Of a DNA stretch of 8,148 nt, positions 1 to 7,575 are shown piece by piece; the stretch's first letter is position 1, and each line of letters opens with the position of its first letter. Under the pieces are notes generated by a model. That model saw only the letters and a program-made list of their open reading frames with translations, did not search any database and was not told where the DNA came from. Location of the stretch: NCBI GenBank assembly GCA_002315495.1, contig DCGJ01000060.1:1-8148 (forward strand). The letters are read 5' to 3'. Source of the stretch: Lachnoclostridium sp. UBA1781. GTDB lineage: Bacteria; Bacillota; Clostridia; Lachnospirales; Lachnospiraceae. A program made the position numbers and the translations under genes.

Positions 1-2848
1 GTGCCATCTTAATCTGAATCTCCTTTGCGGAGCCAAGGTAACGGCTGGTAACACCAAAACGTCCCGAAGCAACCTGCTTAATGGCAGAGCTTCTGTCGTT
101 GTCCGTTCCTGCGGATTCCAGACGCTCGTCGGACTCACCACCCTCACCGGAGTTGGATTTACCATGCAAATGGTTCATCGCAATTGCCAGGGTCTCATGA
201 GCTTCCTGGGAAATGGAGCCGTAGGACATTGCACCGGTCTTAAAGCGCTTCACGATTTCATCCACGCTCTCAACCTCCTCCAACGGAACTCCTGCTTCCG
301 GATAATTAAAGTCCATCAAACTTCTGAGATAGCCGGTTTCTTCCTTGTCTACCATTGTAGAATACTGCTTAAACTCCGCATAGCTTCCATCTCTGGTTGC
401 CTTCTGGAGCATATGAATCGTCTGTGGGTTGTAACGGTGAAGTTCACCCTGGGAACGCATCTTATGGGAACCGACGGAATCGATGGAAAGGTCGGTAGCC
501 AACCCAAGCGGGTCAAATGCCTTGCTGTGCTGACGGTCTACCATATCCGCAATTTCCTTCAGACTGATACCACCCACCGGACTAACGGTACCGGTAAAGT
601 ACTGGTCAACCACATCCTTTGCAATACCAATCGCCTCGAACATCTTCGAGCCCTGGTAGGACTGGATGGTGGAAATACCCATTTTCGATGCAATCTTTGT
701 AATACCGGAGATGACTGCATGATCGTAGTCATTTACCGCTGCATAATAATCCTTATCCAAAATGCTGCTGTCCGCAAGGCTTGCGATACAAGCGTGAGCA
801 AGATACGGGTTCACGGCACTTGCACCAAAACCGAGAAGGGTTGCAAAATGATGCACCTCACGCGGCTCACCGGACTCCAGAATCAGAGACATTGCGGTGC
901 ACTTCTTGGTCTCAACCAGATGCTTATGTACCGCTGCCACTGCGAGAAGCGACGGCATGGCAACATGGTTTTCATCGACTCCGCGGTCGGACAGAATCAA
1001 AATGTTCGCCCCATCCTTGTATGCACGGTCAACCTCAACGAAAAGGTGATCCATCGCATTCTTAATAGGGGTGCTCTTATAGTACAGAATGGAAACCTTG
1101 GCAACCTTAAAGCCCGGCTTATTCATTCTGGAAATCTTCAATAAGTCAAGGTCCGAAAGAATCGGATTCTCGATACGAAGGGCTTGGCAGTTTTCCGGCT
1201 TCTCACTAAGAAGATTACCGTTCTTACCAAGGTAAACTGCAGTGGAGGTAACAATCTTCTCGCGGACCGCATCGATTGGCGGGTTGGTTACCTGCGCAAA
1301 CAACTGCTTGAAGAAGTTGAATAACGGCTGATATTCCTTGGACAGAGCCGCAATCGGAGTATCCACACCCATCGCGCCGATCAGCTCGCCGCCGGTTAGT
1401 GCCATACGCTCAATTTCTTCCATATATTCTTCGTAGGTGTAGCCAAATGCCTTCAGCTGCTGACGAAGCTCTCTCTCTTTATAACTTGGAGTCTTGCTGT
1501 TCGGAATCTTAACCTCGGACAGGGTCAGAAGGTTGGAATCCAGCCACTCACCGTAAGGCTCCTTCTTTGCATAGCGATCTTTGATCTCGCTATCCAGAAT
1601 TACACGGCCTTCCTTCGTGTCCACGAGGAGCATTTTGCCCGGGTGGAGACGCTCTTTCTTCAGAATGTGGCTCTCATCAAGCTCGAGTACACCGACCTCA
1701 GAGGAAAGAATCAGGCGATCATCGTCCATTACGTAGTAACGGGAAGGACGAAGTCCGTTACGGTCAAGGATGGCACCCATCACATCACCGTCGGAGAACA
1801 GAATGGAGGCCGGGCCGTCCCATGGCTCCATCATCGTTGCATAATACTGATAGAAATCTCTCTCTTCCTGAGAAATGGTATCGTTATGCTCCCATGGTTC
1901 CGGAATCAGAATCATAGCTGCAAGCGCCGGATCCATTCCGCCCATAATCATAAACTCAAGTGCGTTATCAAGCATAGCGGAGTCGGAACCGGAGGCCGAG
2001 ATAATCGGAAGCACCTTGGACATATCCTCATCAGAGAAGCTGTCAGTGTAAATGGTCTCCTCGCGTGCCAGCATCTTATCCACATTTCCCTTGATGGTAT
2101 TAATCTCACCGTTATGAACAACGAAGCGGTTCGGATGTGCTCTCATCCAGCTCGGATTGGTATTGGTGGAGAAACGGCTGTGTACCGTTGCGATTGCAGA
2201 CTCATAATCCTTGTCCTGAAGGTCTGCAAAGAAGGTACGAAGCTGTCCAACCAAAAACATACCCTTATATACGATGGTACGGCAGGAAAGAGACGGAACA
2301 TAGGTATCGTCATTACTCTGTTCGAATACACGACGAACCACATAGAGCTTACGCTCGAATTCCATATCGGAAACACCCTCCGGTCTCTTTACAAAGCCCT
2401 GGAAAATGCTCGGCATGCTTTCAAGTGCCTTCGTACCGAGTACAGCCGGATAGGTCGGAACCTGTCTCCAGCCAAGGAAGGTAAGACCTTCCTTCTTCAC
2501 AATGATTTCGAACATCTTCTTTGCCTGGCTGCGCTTCAGCTCATTTGCCGGGAAGAAGAACATACCTACCGCATATTCTCTCTTACCGCCAAGTGTAAAG
2601 CCAAGACTTTTTGCAGCCTTCGTAAAGAACTTGTGCGGAATCTGTGTCAGAATACCTACACCGTCACCGGTCTTTCCGTCGGCATCCTTACCTGCTCTGT
2701 GCTCCAGGTTCTCAACAATTTTCAAAGCATCGTCCACAATTTTGTGACTTGCTTTGCCCTTAATATTTACTACGGCACCGATACCGCAGTTATCATGCTC
2801 AAAAGCGGAATTATATAATCCCTGTACGTTTCTCTCTTGCTCTTTCAT
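1..2848 (-). CDS. gltB: Glutamate synthase (GOGAT) large subunit, N-terminal part, cut by window edge
   Basis: The large subunit of glutamate synthase hydrolyses glutamine and channels the ammonia to 2-oxoglutarate, giving two glutamates. About 949 residues are visible of a family that usually has about 1,500. The start is ATG at 2848 with GGAGG eight bases upstream. Residues read HDNCGIGAV around Cys21, so this Cys would become the N-terminal nucleophile after removal of a 20-residue propeptide, as is known for the family. Other class II amidotransferase residues are Arg225 (HSRFSTNT), Asn246-Gly247-Glu248 (HNGEIN) and Asp289 (SGSDSAML). The central domain follows, and the FMN/2-oxoglutarate domain begins with GAMSYGSIS at about 872-880. 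The frame ends at the window edge in AKEIQIKMA. The 3Fe-4S cysteines and the C-terminal beta-helix lie outside. I saw no internal stop or frameshift. The start lies 29 bases after the pyrG stop with no promoter or terminator between, so co-transcription with pyrG is likely. The electron-donating small subunit is not in view. Confidence 0.97.
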   Translation of the reverse strand, partial: MKEQERNVQGLYNSAFEHDNCGIGAVVNIKGKASHKIVDDALKIVENLEHRAGKDADGKTGDGVGILTQIPHKFFTKAAKSLGFTLGGKREYAVGMFFFPANELKRSQAKKMFEIIVKKEGLTFLGWRQVPTYPAVLGTKALESMPSIFQGFVKRPEGVSDMEFERKLYVVRRVFEQSNDDTYVPSLSCRTIVYKGMFLVGQLRTFFADLQDKDYESAIATVHSRFSTNTNPSWMRAHPNRFVVHNGEINTIKGNVDKMLAREETIYTDSFSDEDMSKVLPIISASGSDSAMLDNALEFMIMGGMDPALAAMILIPEPWEHNDTISQEERDFYQYYATMMEPWDGPASILFSDGDVMGAILDRNGLRPSRYYVMDDDRLILSSEVGVLELDESHILKKERLHPGKMLLVDTKEGRVILDSEIKDRYAKKEPYGEWLDSNLLTLSEVKIPNSKTPSYKERELRQQLKAFGYTYEEYMEEIERMALTGGELIGAMGVDTPIAALSKEYQPLFNFFKQLFAQVTNPPIDAVREKIVTSTAVYLGKNGNLLSEKPENCQALRIENPILSDLDLLKISRMNKPGFKVAKVSILYYKSTPIKNAMDHLFVEVDRAYKDGANILILSDRGVDENHVAMPSLLAVAAVHKHLVETKKCTAMSLILESGEPREVHHFATLLGFGASAVNPYLAHACIASLADSSILDKDYYAAVNDYDHAVISGITKIASKMGISTIQSYQGSKMFEAIGIAKDVVDQYFTGTVSPVGGISLKEIADMVDRQHSKAFDPLGLATDLSIDSVGSHKMRSQGELHRYNPQTIHMLQKATRDGSYAEFKQYSTMVDKEETGYLRSLMDFNYPEAGVPLEEVESVDEIVKRFKTGAMSYGSISQEAHETLAIAMNHLHGKSNSGEGGESDERLESAGTDNDRSSAIKQVASGRFGVTSRYLGSAKEIQIKMA

Positions 2849-2877
2849 AATGAATTCCTCCATTATCCTTTATTTGC

Positions 2878-4497
2878 TCACTGATTTATCAAAGTCTGTT
2901 CCTGCTGCTTTAAGGCTGCTTCGATTAAGCCCTTAAAGAGCGGATGCGGTACGTCCGGGCGACTCTTGAACTCCGGATGCGCCTGCGTTGCTACGTAGAA
3001 CGGATGGCTCGGAATCTCGATCATTTCCACGATTCTGCCGTCCGGTGATAAACCGGAAAGCACCATGCCATTTGCCGTAAGAATCTCACGATAATCGTTG
3101 TTTACTTCGTATCTGTGGCGATGACGCTCGGCAATTTCCTTCGTGCCGTAAAGCGCTAACGCCTTCGTACCTTCCTGAAGAACACAAGGGTAAGAACCAA
3201 GTCTTAAGGTTCCGCCGATATTCTCTACGCCGACCTTATCCGGAAGCAGGTTGATGACCGGATTGGTGGTCTCAGGAACCAGCTCAATGCTGGCCGCGTC
3301 TGCAAGGCCACATACATTTCTTGCAAACTCCACGATAGCGAGCTGCATTCCGAGACAGAGTCCCAAGTATGGAATTCCATGCTCTCTCGCATACTGAGCT
3401 GCCAGAATCTTACCTTCCGTACCTCTCTGTCCGAAACCACCCGGAACCAGGATTCCGTCCACATCGTGCAAATATTCCTGCACCGTATTCGGCTCCAGCT
3501 CTTCTGCGTCCACCCAGCGGATATTTACTTCCGTCTTATAAGCGATACCTCCATGTTTCAAGCTCTCAACCACACTCAGGTATGCATCATGAAGTGCCAC
3601 ATATTTACCAACGAGTGCAATGGTCACCTGATGCTGCGGATTGTGGAAGTCATCTACCAGCGAAATCCACTGCTTCAGATCCGGTTCCGGACACGGCAAA
3701 TGCAGACATTCACATACAGCCTTTGCCAGGTTCTCCTTCTCCATCATGAGCGGAACTTCATATAACGATCTTGCATCCAGGTTCTGCAAAATATGTTCTT
3801 TCTTCACGTTACAGAACAGCGCAAGCTTTGCTCTCATCGCATCGTCAATCGGGTAATCGGAACGGCACACCAGAATATCCGGCCAGATACCCATACTCTG
3901 TAAGCTTTTTACACTCATCTGTGCCGGCTTGGTCTTTAACTCGCCGGAAGCCTTTAGATAAGGAATCAGGGTTACCTGAATGATAATCGCATTTTCACGG
4001 CCAACCTCTGCCTGGAACTGACGAATGGCTTCCAAAAACGGCTGACTCTCGATATCACCTACCGTGCCACCTATTTCAATAATGGAAATGGTCTCTTCGT
4101 CCGGAGTCTTCGCTTTGTGAAAACGTTCCTTAATGGCATTTGTAATGTGAGGAATAACCTGAACGGTTCCTCCGCCGTAATCGCCGTGACGCTCTTTGTT
4201 CAGGACCGACCAGTAAATCTTACCGGTTGTTACGTTGGAGTTCTTGTCGAGATTCTCGTTAATGAATCTTTCGTAATGTCCAAGGTCCAGGTCCGTTTCG
4301 GTGCCGTCGTCGGTAACATACACCTCACCATGCTGAATCGGATTCATCGTGCCCGGGTCCATATTGATGTACGGATCGAACTTCTGCATTGTGACATGAT
4401 AGCCGCGCGCCTTCAAAAGACGTCCCAGCGAAGCCGCTGTAATTCCCTTTCCGAGACCCGATACAACACCGCCGGTAACAAATACGTATTTGACCAT
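2878..4497 (-). CDS. pyrG: CTP synthase
   Basis: CTP synthase makes CTP from UTP, ATP and the amide of glutamine in the cytoplasm. The protein has 539 residues, normal for the family (E. coli 545, B. subtilis 535). The N-terminal synthetase domain has the P-loop-like SGLGKG at 13-18, then KFDPYINMDPGT (39-50), HGEVYVTDDG (56-65), DLDLGHYER (69-77) and EIGGTVGDIES (141-151), which hold the nucleotide and metal sites. The class I glutaminase domain starts near 290. It carries the oxyanion segment PGGFG (352-356), the nucleophile elbow GLCLGMQ with Cys381, and His507/Glu509 in QAHPEF, so the triad is complete. The start was set at ATG 4497 because AAGGAG lies seven bases upstream and MVKYVFVTGG is the family N-terminus. 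A 24-codon in-frame extension upstream would run through the leader hairpin and has no ribosome binding site. gltB follows 29 bases downstream, and regulation is probably by the leader hairpin. Confidence 0.98.
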   Translation of the reverse strand: MVKYVFVTGGVVSGLGKGITAASLGRLLKARGYHVTMQKFDPYINMDPGTMNPIQHGEVYVTDDGTETDLDLGHYERFINENLDKNSNVTTGKIYWSVLNKERHGDYGGGTVQVIPHITNAIKERFHKAKTPDEETISIIEIGGTVGDIESQPFLEAIRQFQAEVGRENAIIIQVTLIPYLKASGELKTKPAQMSVKSLQSMGIWPDILVCRSDYPIDDAMRAKLALFCNVKKEHILQNLDARSLYEVPLMMEKENLAKAVCECLHLPCPEPDLKQWISLVDDFHNPQHQVTIALVGKYVALHDAYLSVVESLKHGGIAYKTEVNIRWVDAEELEPNTVQEYLHDVDGILVPGGFGQRGTEGKILAAQYAREHGIPYLGLCLGMQLAIVEFARNVCGLADAASIELVPETTNPVINLLPDKVGVENIGGTLRLGSYPCVLQEGTKALALYGTKEIAERHRHRYEVNNDYREILTANGMVLSGLSPDGRIVEMIEIPSHPFYVATQAHPEFKSRPDVPHPLFKGLIEAALKQQEQTLINQ

Positions 4498-4517
4498 CTC
4501 TTCTCTCCTTTGCTCAT

Positions 4518-4564
4518 AAAAAAGGGCGTCAAGAATGCTGCTTTCGCAACTTCCTGACGCCCTT
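4518..4564 (-). terminator. Intrinsic terminator hairpin in the pyrG leader (candidate attenuator)
   Basis: Read on the minus strand, GGGCGTCA (4562-4555) pairs with TGACGCCC (4531-4524). The stem continues inward through GGAA/TTCT and GTTGC/GCAGC, with one bulged A, to a GAAA tetraloop. That is about 17 pairs, plus a flanking AA/TT, followed at once by six T (4523-4518). The hairpin starts about 23 bases after the predicted pyrG start of transcription and ends before the pyrG ribosome binding site, so it should stop pyrG-gltB transcription unless relieved. No gene ends just upstream of it, because asnB has its own terminator before the pyrG promoter. Terminator shape is read directly. Attenuation is inferred. 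Confidence 0.85.
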
Positions 4565-4593
4565 GTCATTCGTTCATATTTTATTCCTCAAAC

Positions 4594-4622
4594 ATCATAA
4601 ACCACTTTTTCGGATTTGTAAA
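4594..4622 (-). promoter_or_regulatory. Sigma-A type promoter of pyrG-gltB
   Basis: On the minus strand, TTTACA (4622-4617) and TATGAT (4599-4594) are separated by exactly 17 bases, one mismatch each from consensus. Transcription would begin at a purine near 4587, giving a leader of about 90 bases. The spacer contains GAAAAAGT, also present in the asnB promoter. The predicted 5' end does not begin with GGGC, so the known Bacillus pyrG mechanism of CTP-sensitive G reiteration is not apparent. Confidence 0.8.
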
Positions 4623-4627
4623 GACCT

Positions 4628-4649
4628 TTTTGTATTATTGTATACAAAA
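4628..4649. repeat. Inverted repeat upstream of the pyrG -35 box
   Basis: TTTTGTAT and ATACAAAA form an 8-base inverted repeat with a 6-base gap, and the 10-base palindrome TTGTATACAA (4638-4647) overlaps its right half. It lies just upstream of the pyrG -35 box, where an operator could sit, but also overlaps the T-rich tail of the asnB terminator. It does not match the TnrA/GlnR consensus spacing. It may be only AT-rich tail sequence. Confidence 0.35.
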
Positions 4650-4686
4650 TCCAAATAAAGCTGTTACAGCTACTTACTGCAACAGC
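4643..4686 (-). terminator. Intrinsic terminator of asnB
   Basis: Sixteen bases after the asnB stop, GCTGTTGCAG pairs with CTGTAACAGC over ten bases (one G.T pair) around a 7-base loop, followed by the T-rich tail TTTATTTGG and ATTTTG. It separates asnB from the pyrG promoter. Confidence 0.85.
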
Positions 4687-4702
4687 CTCATTTAACACTC
4701 AT

Positions 4703-6286
4703 TTATTGTCCACTTGCACCATAGTTGGAAAGAACTCGGGCCGAAGGGTCATTTACATTACAGCCCTCCCATTCCTTATTCGGCATCCAGAAGTCGACAA
4801 TCATTTCTGCCTGGCCCGGATAGAAGGACTCGAACAGTTCTCGGTACAGAAGGGATTCCTTCGTGAATGGCGTTGCATGCTCGTACTTCCTGCACTTCTC
4901 TGCGAACTCTTCATCGGTGTACTTCTCTTCCGCATAAGCCTTTAGGTAGTCTACCATGGAGTGGCCAACGGCGTCGGAAAATGCTGCCTTCTCACGCATC
5001 AGGATGCTATATGGAAGATAGTCACCCTCGAAGGCATGGCGGAGAAGGTACTTGCCCTTTCCGTACACGTTCACCTTCTTCGCAGGATCAATGCTCATAA
5101 CATATTGTACGAAATCAAGGTCTCCGAATGGAACGCGGGCCTCAATGGAGTTTACACTGATACAGCGGTCTGCACGAAGAACGTCGTACATATGAAGCTC
5201 GTGAACACGCTTTGCCGCTTCCTCCTGAAAGGCTTCAGGGCTAGGAGCGAAATCGGTGTATTTGTAACCGAAAATTTCATCGGAGATTTCACCGGTCATG
5301 AGTACTCTTACATCTGTCTGCTCATGAATGGCTTTACAAATCAGATACATGCCGATGGAAGCACGAATGGTCGTAATATCGAAGGTTCCGAGAAGCTTAA
5401 CAACATCCGGAAGAGCTGCCAATACATCGTCCTTCGTAATGATAATTTCCTGATGATCGGATTTAATGTAGTCCGCAACTTCTTTTGCATACTTTAAGTC
5501 GATTGCGTCGGTGCTCATACCAATCGCAAAGGTACGAATCGGCTTGTTCAAAAGCTTTGCGGAGATGGCACATACAAGGGAACTGTCCAAACCACCGGAA
5601 AGAAGGAACCCAAGCGGCGCATCTGCATCCAAACGTTTTTCTACGCCTGCAACAAGCTTATCGTGGATGTTCTTGCAAACCGTATCAAGGTCATCCTTGC
5701 AAACCTCGGCAACCTCTCTCATGTCACGGTAGCAGATAAACTCACCATCCACATAATAATGTCCCGGAGGGAATGGCATAATCTTATCAACCAGTCCAAT
5801 CAGGTTCTTCGGCTCAGACGCAAATACAATCTCCTTTGCTTCTGTGTATCCATAGTAAAGCGGACGAATACCGATTGGGTCTCTTGCAGCAATCAGACCA
5901 TGCTTGTCCGGATCATAAATCACACATGCATACTCCGCATCCAGCTTTGCGAACATTTCCACGCCGTACTCTTCATACATCGGAAGGAGCACCTCACAGT
6001 CAGATTCGCTTACGAACTTGTACCCCTTGTCCTGAAGTTCTTTCTTAATCGGCCGGAAACAGTAAACCTCACCGTTACAAACGACAGCCTTTCCGTTCAT
6101 TTCAAAAGGCTGCATGCCTTCCGGGGAAAGCCCCATAATTGCCAGACGTTCAAATCCCAGAATAACGTGATCACCATACTGGGTGATTCTCTGGTCATCG
6201 GGGCCTCGGGAAATAGTCTCATCAAAATGCTGCTTAAACTTCAAAGGGGATACCGTAGTTCCCTGGATTGCCATAATCGTACACAT
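4703..6286 (-). CDS. asnB: Asparagine synthetase (glutamine-hydrolysing)
   Basis: AsnB makes asparagine from aspartate, ATP and glutamine through a beta-aspartyl-AMP intermediate. The protein has 527 residues, slightly shorter than E. coli AsnB (554). I chose ATG 6286 over a start six codons upstream because the mature enzyme needs Cys2 as nucleophile (MCTIMAIQG) and AAGGAG stands seven bases before this ATG, whereas the upstream ATG has none. The class II glutaminase domain shows SRGPDD (26-31), Arg47 in FERLAI, CNGE (70-73) and Asp96 in SESDCE. The synthetase domain has the ATP-pyrophosphatase loop SGGLDSS at 230-236 and the downstream GEISDEIFGYKY segment that helps to bind aspartate and pyrophosphate in the family. 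It has its own strong promoter and a leader hairpin upstream, and its own terminator. It shares use of glutamine amide nitrogen with the next two genes, pyrG and gltB. Confidence 0.97.
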   Translation of the reverse strand: MCTIMAIQGTTVSPLKFKQHFDETISRGPDDQRITQYGDHVILGFERLAIMGLSPEGMQPFEMNGKAVVCNGEVYCFRPIKKELQDKGYKFVSESDCEVLLPMYEEYGVEMFAKLDAEYACVIYDPDKHGLIAARDPIGIRPLYYGYTEAKEIVFASEPKNLIGLVDKIMPFPPGHYYVDGEFICYRDMREVAEVCKDDLDTVCKNIHDKLVAGVEKRLDADAPLGFLLSGGLDSSLVCAISAKLLNKPIRTFAIGMSTDAIDLKYAKEVADYIKSDHQEIIITKDDVLAALPDVVKLLGTFDITTIRASIGMYLICKAIHEQTDVRVLMTGEISDEIFGYKYTDFAPSPEAFQEEAAKRVHELHMYDVLRADRCISVNSIEARVPFGDLDFVQYVMSIDPAKKVNVYGKGKYLLRHAFEGDYLPYSILMREKAAFSDAVGHSMVDYLKAYAEEKYTDEEFAEKCRKYEHATPFTKESLLYRELFESFYPGQAEMIVDFWMPNKEWEGCNVNDPSARVLSNYGASGQ

Positions 6287-6340
6287 GATTGCTCTCCTTT
6301 TCATAAATCAGAAATCGTTGCTTTCGGAATCAAAATTTCG

Positions 6341-6394
6341 AAAAACAAAAAAGCGGCAAAGACAGCGTGGTCACCCACGACGTCTTTGTCGCTT
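6341..6394 (-). terminator. Intrinsic terminator hairpin in the asnB leader (candidate attenuator)
   Basis: On the minus strand, an 18-base arm (6392-6375) pairs with its 18-base partner (6370-6353) around a GTGA tetraloop. There are only two mismatches and one G.T pair, and AA/TT extends the base. Six T follow (6352-6347), then G and five more T. The hairpin begins roughly 9 bases after the predicted asnB transcription start and lies about 55 bases before the asnB start codon. It could also end read-through from the lipoprotein gene, which shows no other clear terminator. Shape is read directly. Attenuation is inferred. Confidence 0.85.
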
Positions 6395-6409
6395 CATTAA
6401 TCTGTCGTA

Positions 6410-6438
6410 ATTGTAGTTACTTTTTCCCGCTTTGTCAA
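6410..6438 (-). promoter_or_regulatory. Sigma-A type promoter of asnB
   Basis: TTGACA (6438-6433, perfect -35) and TACAAT (6415-6410) on the minus strand are separated by exactly 17 bases. The predicted start is near 6403, giving a leader of about 117 bases. The spacer holds GAAAAAGT, three bases from the -10 box. A near-consensus promoter immediately followed by a terminator suggests that control is exerted on elongation rather than initiation. Confidence 0.88.
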
Positions 6439-6495
6439 CTATTTTTTATTGAGGTTAAATAATAAATTAATAAGATACGCCTGTACTCCGGCCCA

Positions 6496-7575
6496 TCATT
6501 TAAGAGTTTCCTTCGACGCATTCCACTTCTGCTCTTTTTCATCGTAGACAGAATAAAACAGCGTTCCGTCAGAAGCAAGTCCTGCCACATAGTTCTCACC
6601 TGCATCGATGCTAACTAAGTCCTTCCACTCAGAAAAATCCGGAAGTCCAAGTTCATCCTGTCCCGGAATCAGTTCTGCAACAATTGTACCATCCTCGCAA
6701 AGTCCCAACATCAGCTGATAGCTTGACGCCAGCATAACAAATTTCTTTTCCGATTCCAGGAAACTCTTGCCAAACTCAACAAATTCGCCTGAGAGCCATA
6801 CTTTTCCATTAACGTCAAGCGCTGATCCCTTACATATCTGGACAATGTTTTTCCATTCCTTCCATTTGGTTCTTTCCTCATTCGGGAATTCAAGCCCATA
6901 ATAAACCGTACCATCCGTAAATAAGCAATTGTCCAACTCAAGCTGAGCAACTGTTCTCCCGCTTAAGATTGAGGAGTCGATTTTTCCCAAGATTGTGCCA
7001 TCATTGAGCAAGCATCTGGAATCAACAAAGTCTACAACCCCTTTCACATCTGCAAGGGCCTTTAATCCGTCAACGGACATAAAACCGGCCGTCGTTCCTG
7101 CGCCTGCCCAAATTTTACTGTCAATAACCTGCGATAAGTCACAGGCAGAAACGACTTTTCCTTCCTTATCGATTGCGCAGAGGAACTCATTTGAGTCTGC
7201 CAGGGCGGCAATTCCACTCCAAGCAGAAGGCTCCACACTTCCCTTTTTATCACTATATTCTCCACATGGTTCGCCCCATACTTTTATGGTTCCGTCCTCT
7301 AGCAGCACCGCAAAGAATCCATTTCCAACAGTAAGCATTGACTGCCTTTTCGCAATATCCATTTGCATTTCAATGACTTCACTTGTCCCTGTCGCCTCTG
7401 CTGTATCCTCTGTTTGTGTTACCGTGTCTGTACTCACCGGTACAGCCGATGTCACCTGTTTCGTCGGTTCCGTGTTGCTGTTGGTTTCATCAGTCTTCTT
7501 CTCACATGCAACCAATCCTGTAAATGAAACAGCCAGAATCATCAAACCAATAACCATCTTCCATTTAAACTTCAT
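6496..7575 (-). CDS. Lipoprotein with RCC1-like beta-propeller repeats, function unknown
   Basis: The 359-residue product begins with a lipoprotein signal: basic residues, a hydrophobic stretch (7-22) and a lipobox LVAC with Cys24, so it should be lipid-anchored on the outer face of the membrane. Residues 25-68 are rich in Thr, Ser and Glu and look like a flexible spacer. The rest holds about seven repeats of roughly 30-50 residues centred on DGT-like turns: EDGTIKVWG (93), KEGKVVSA (138), NDGTILG (191), TDGTVYYG (220), VNGKVWLSG (255), EDGTIVAE (294) and SDGTLFYS (335). Several are linked by W..I or W.dlV segments. This pattern resembles RCC1-type propeller repeats, and seven copies would close one propeller. 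No catalytic motif was seen. ATG 7575 has AGGAGG eight bases upstream. It sits between PII and asnB, but nothing in the protein ties it to nitrogen metabolism. A ligand- or protein-binding role is only a guess. Confidence 0.88.
   Translation of the reverse strand: MKFKWKMVIGLMILAVSFTGLVACEKKTDETNSNTEPTKQVTSAVPVSTDTVTQTEDTAEATGTSEVIEMQMDIAKRQSMLTVGNGFFAVLLEDGTIKVWGEPCGEYSDKKGSVEPSAWSGIAALADSNEFLCAIDKEGKVVSACDLSQVIDSKIWAGAGTTAGFMSVDGLKALADVKGVVDFVDSRCLLNDGTILGKIDSSILSGRTVAQLELDNCLFTDGTVYYGLEFPNEERTKWKEWKNIVQICKGSALDVNGKVWLSGEFVEFGKSFLESEKKFVMLASSYQLMLGLCEDGTIVAELIPGQDELGLPDFSEWKDLVSIDAGENYVAGLASDGTLFYSVYDEKEQKWNASKETLK

Noticed and set aside
164..2818. Long plus-strand open frames of 326 and 391 codons opposite gltB
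   Set aside because: They are antisense shadows: the minus strand reads continuously as glutamate synthase with conserved motifs, and the plus-strand translations show no family features.
4498..4569. N-terminal extension of PyrG by 24 codons from ATG 4569
   Set aside because: It would translate through the terminator hairpin, has no ribosome binding site, and the family starts at MVKYVFVTGG, which has a good one.
4571..4589. Three-codon frame ATG AAC GAA TGA in the pyrG leader as an attenuator peptide
   Set aside because: The GAGG before it lies at the very 5' end of the predicted transcript, and three codons without any regulatory residue give no basis for a peptide-based switch.
6287..6304. 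Upstream ATG adding six residues to AsnB
   Set aside because: It would place residues before the catalytic Cys, and it lacks a ribosome binding site. The ATG giving Cys2 has one at the right distance.
6287..6403. T-box riboswitch in the asnB leader
   Set aside because: The leader is only about 117 bases, and I see no Stem I, T-box consensus or specifier region ahead of the terminator.
4498..6403. ANTAR-type paired hexaloop hairpins in the two leaders
   Set aside because: Each leader has a single hairpin capped by a tetraloop. The A1/G4 hexaloop pair expected for ANTAR targets is not seen.
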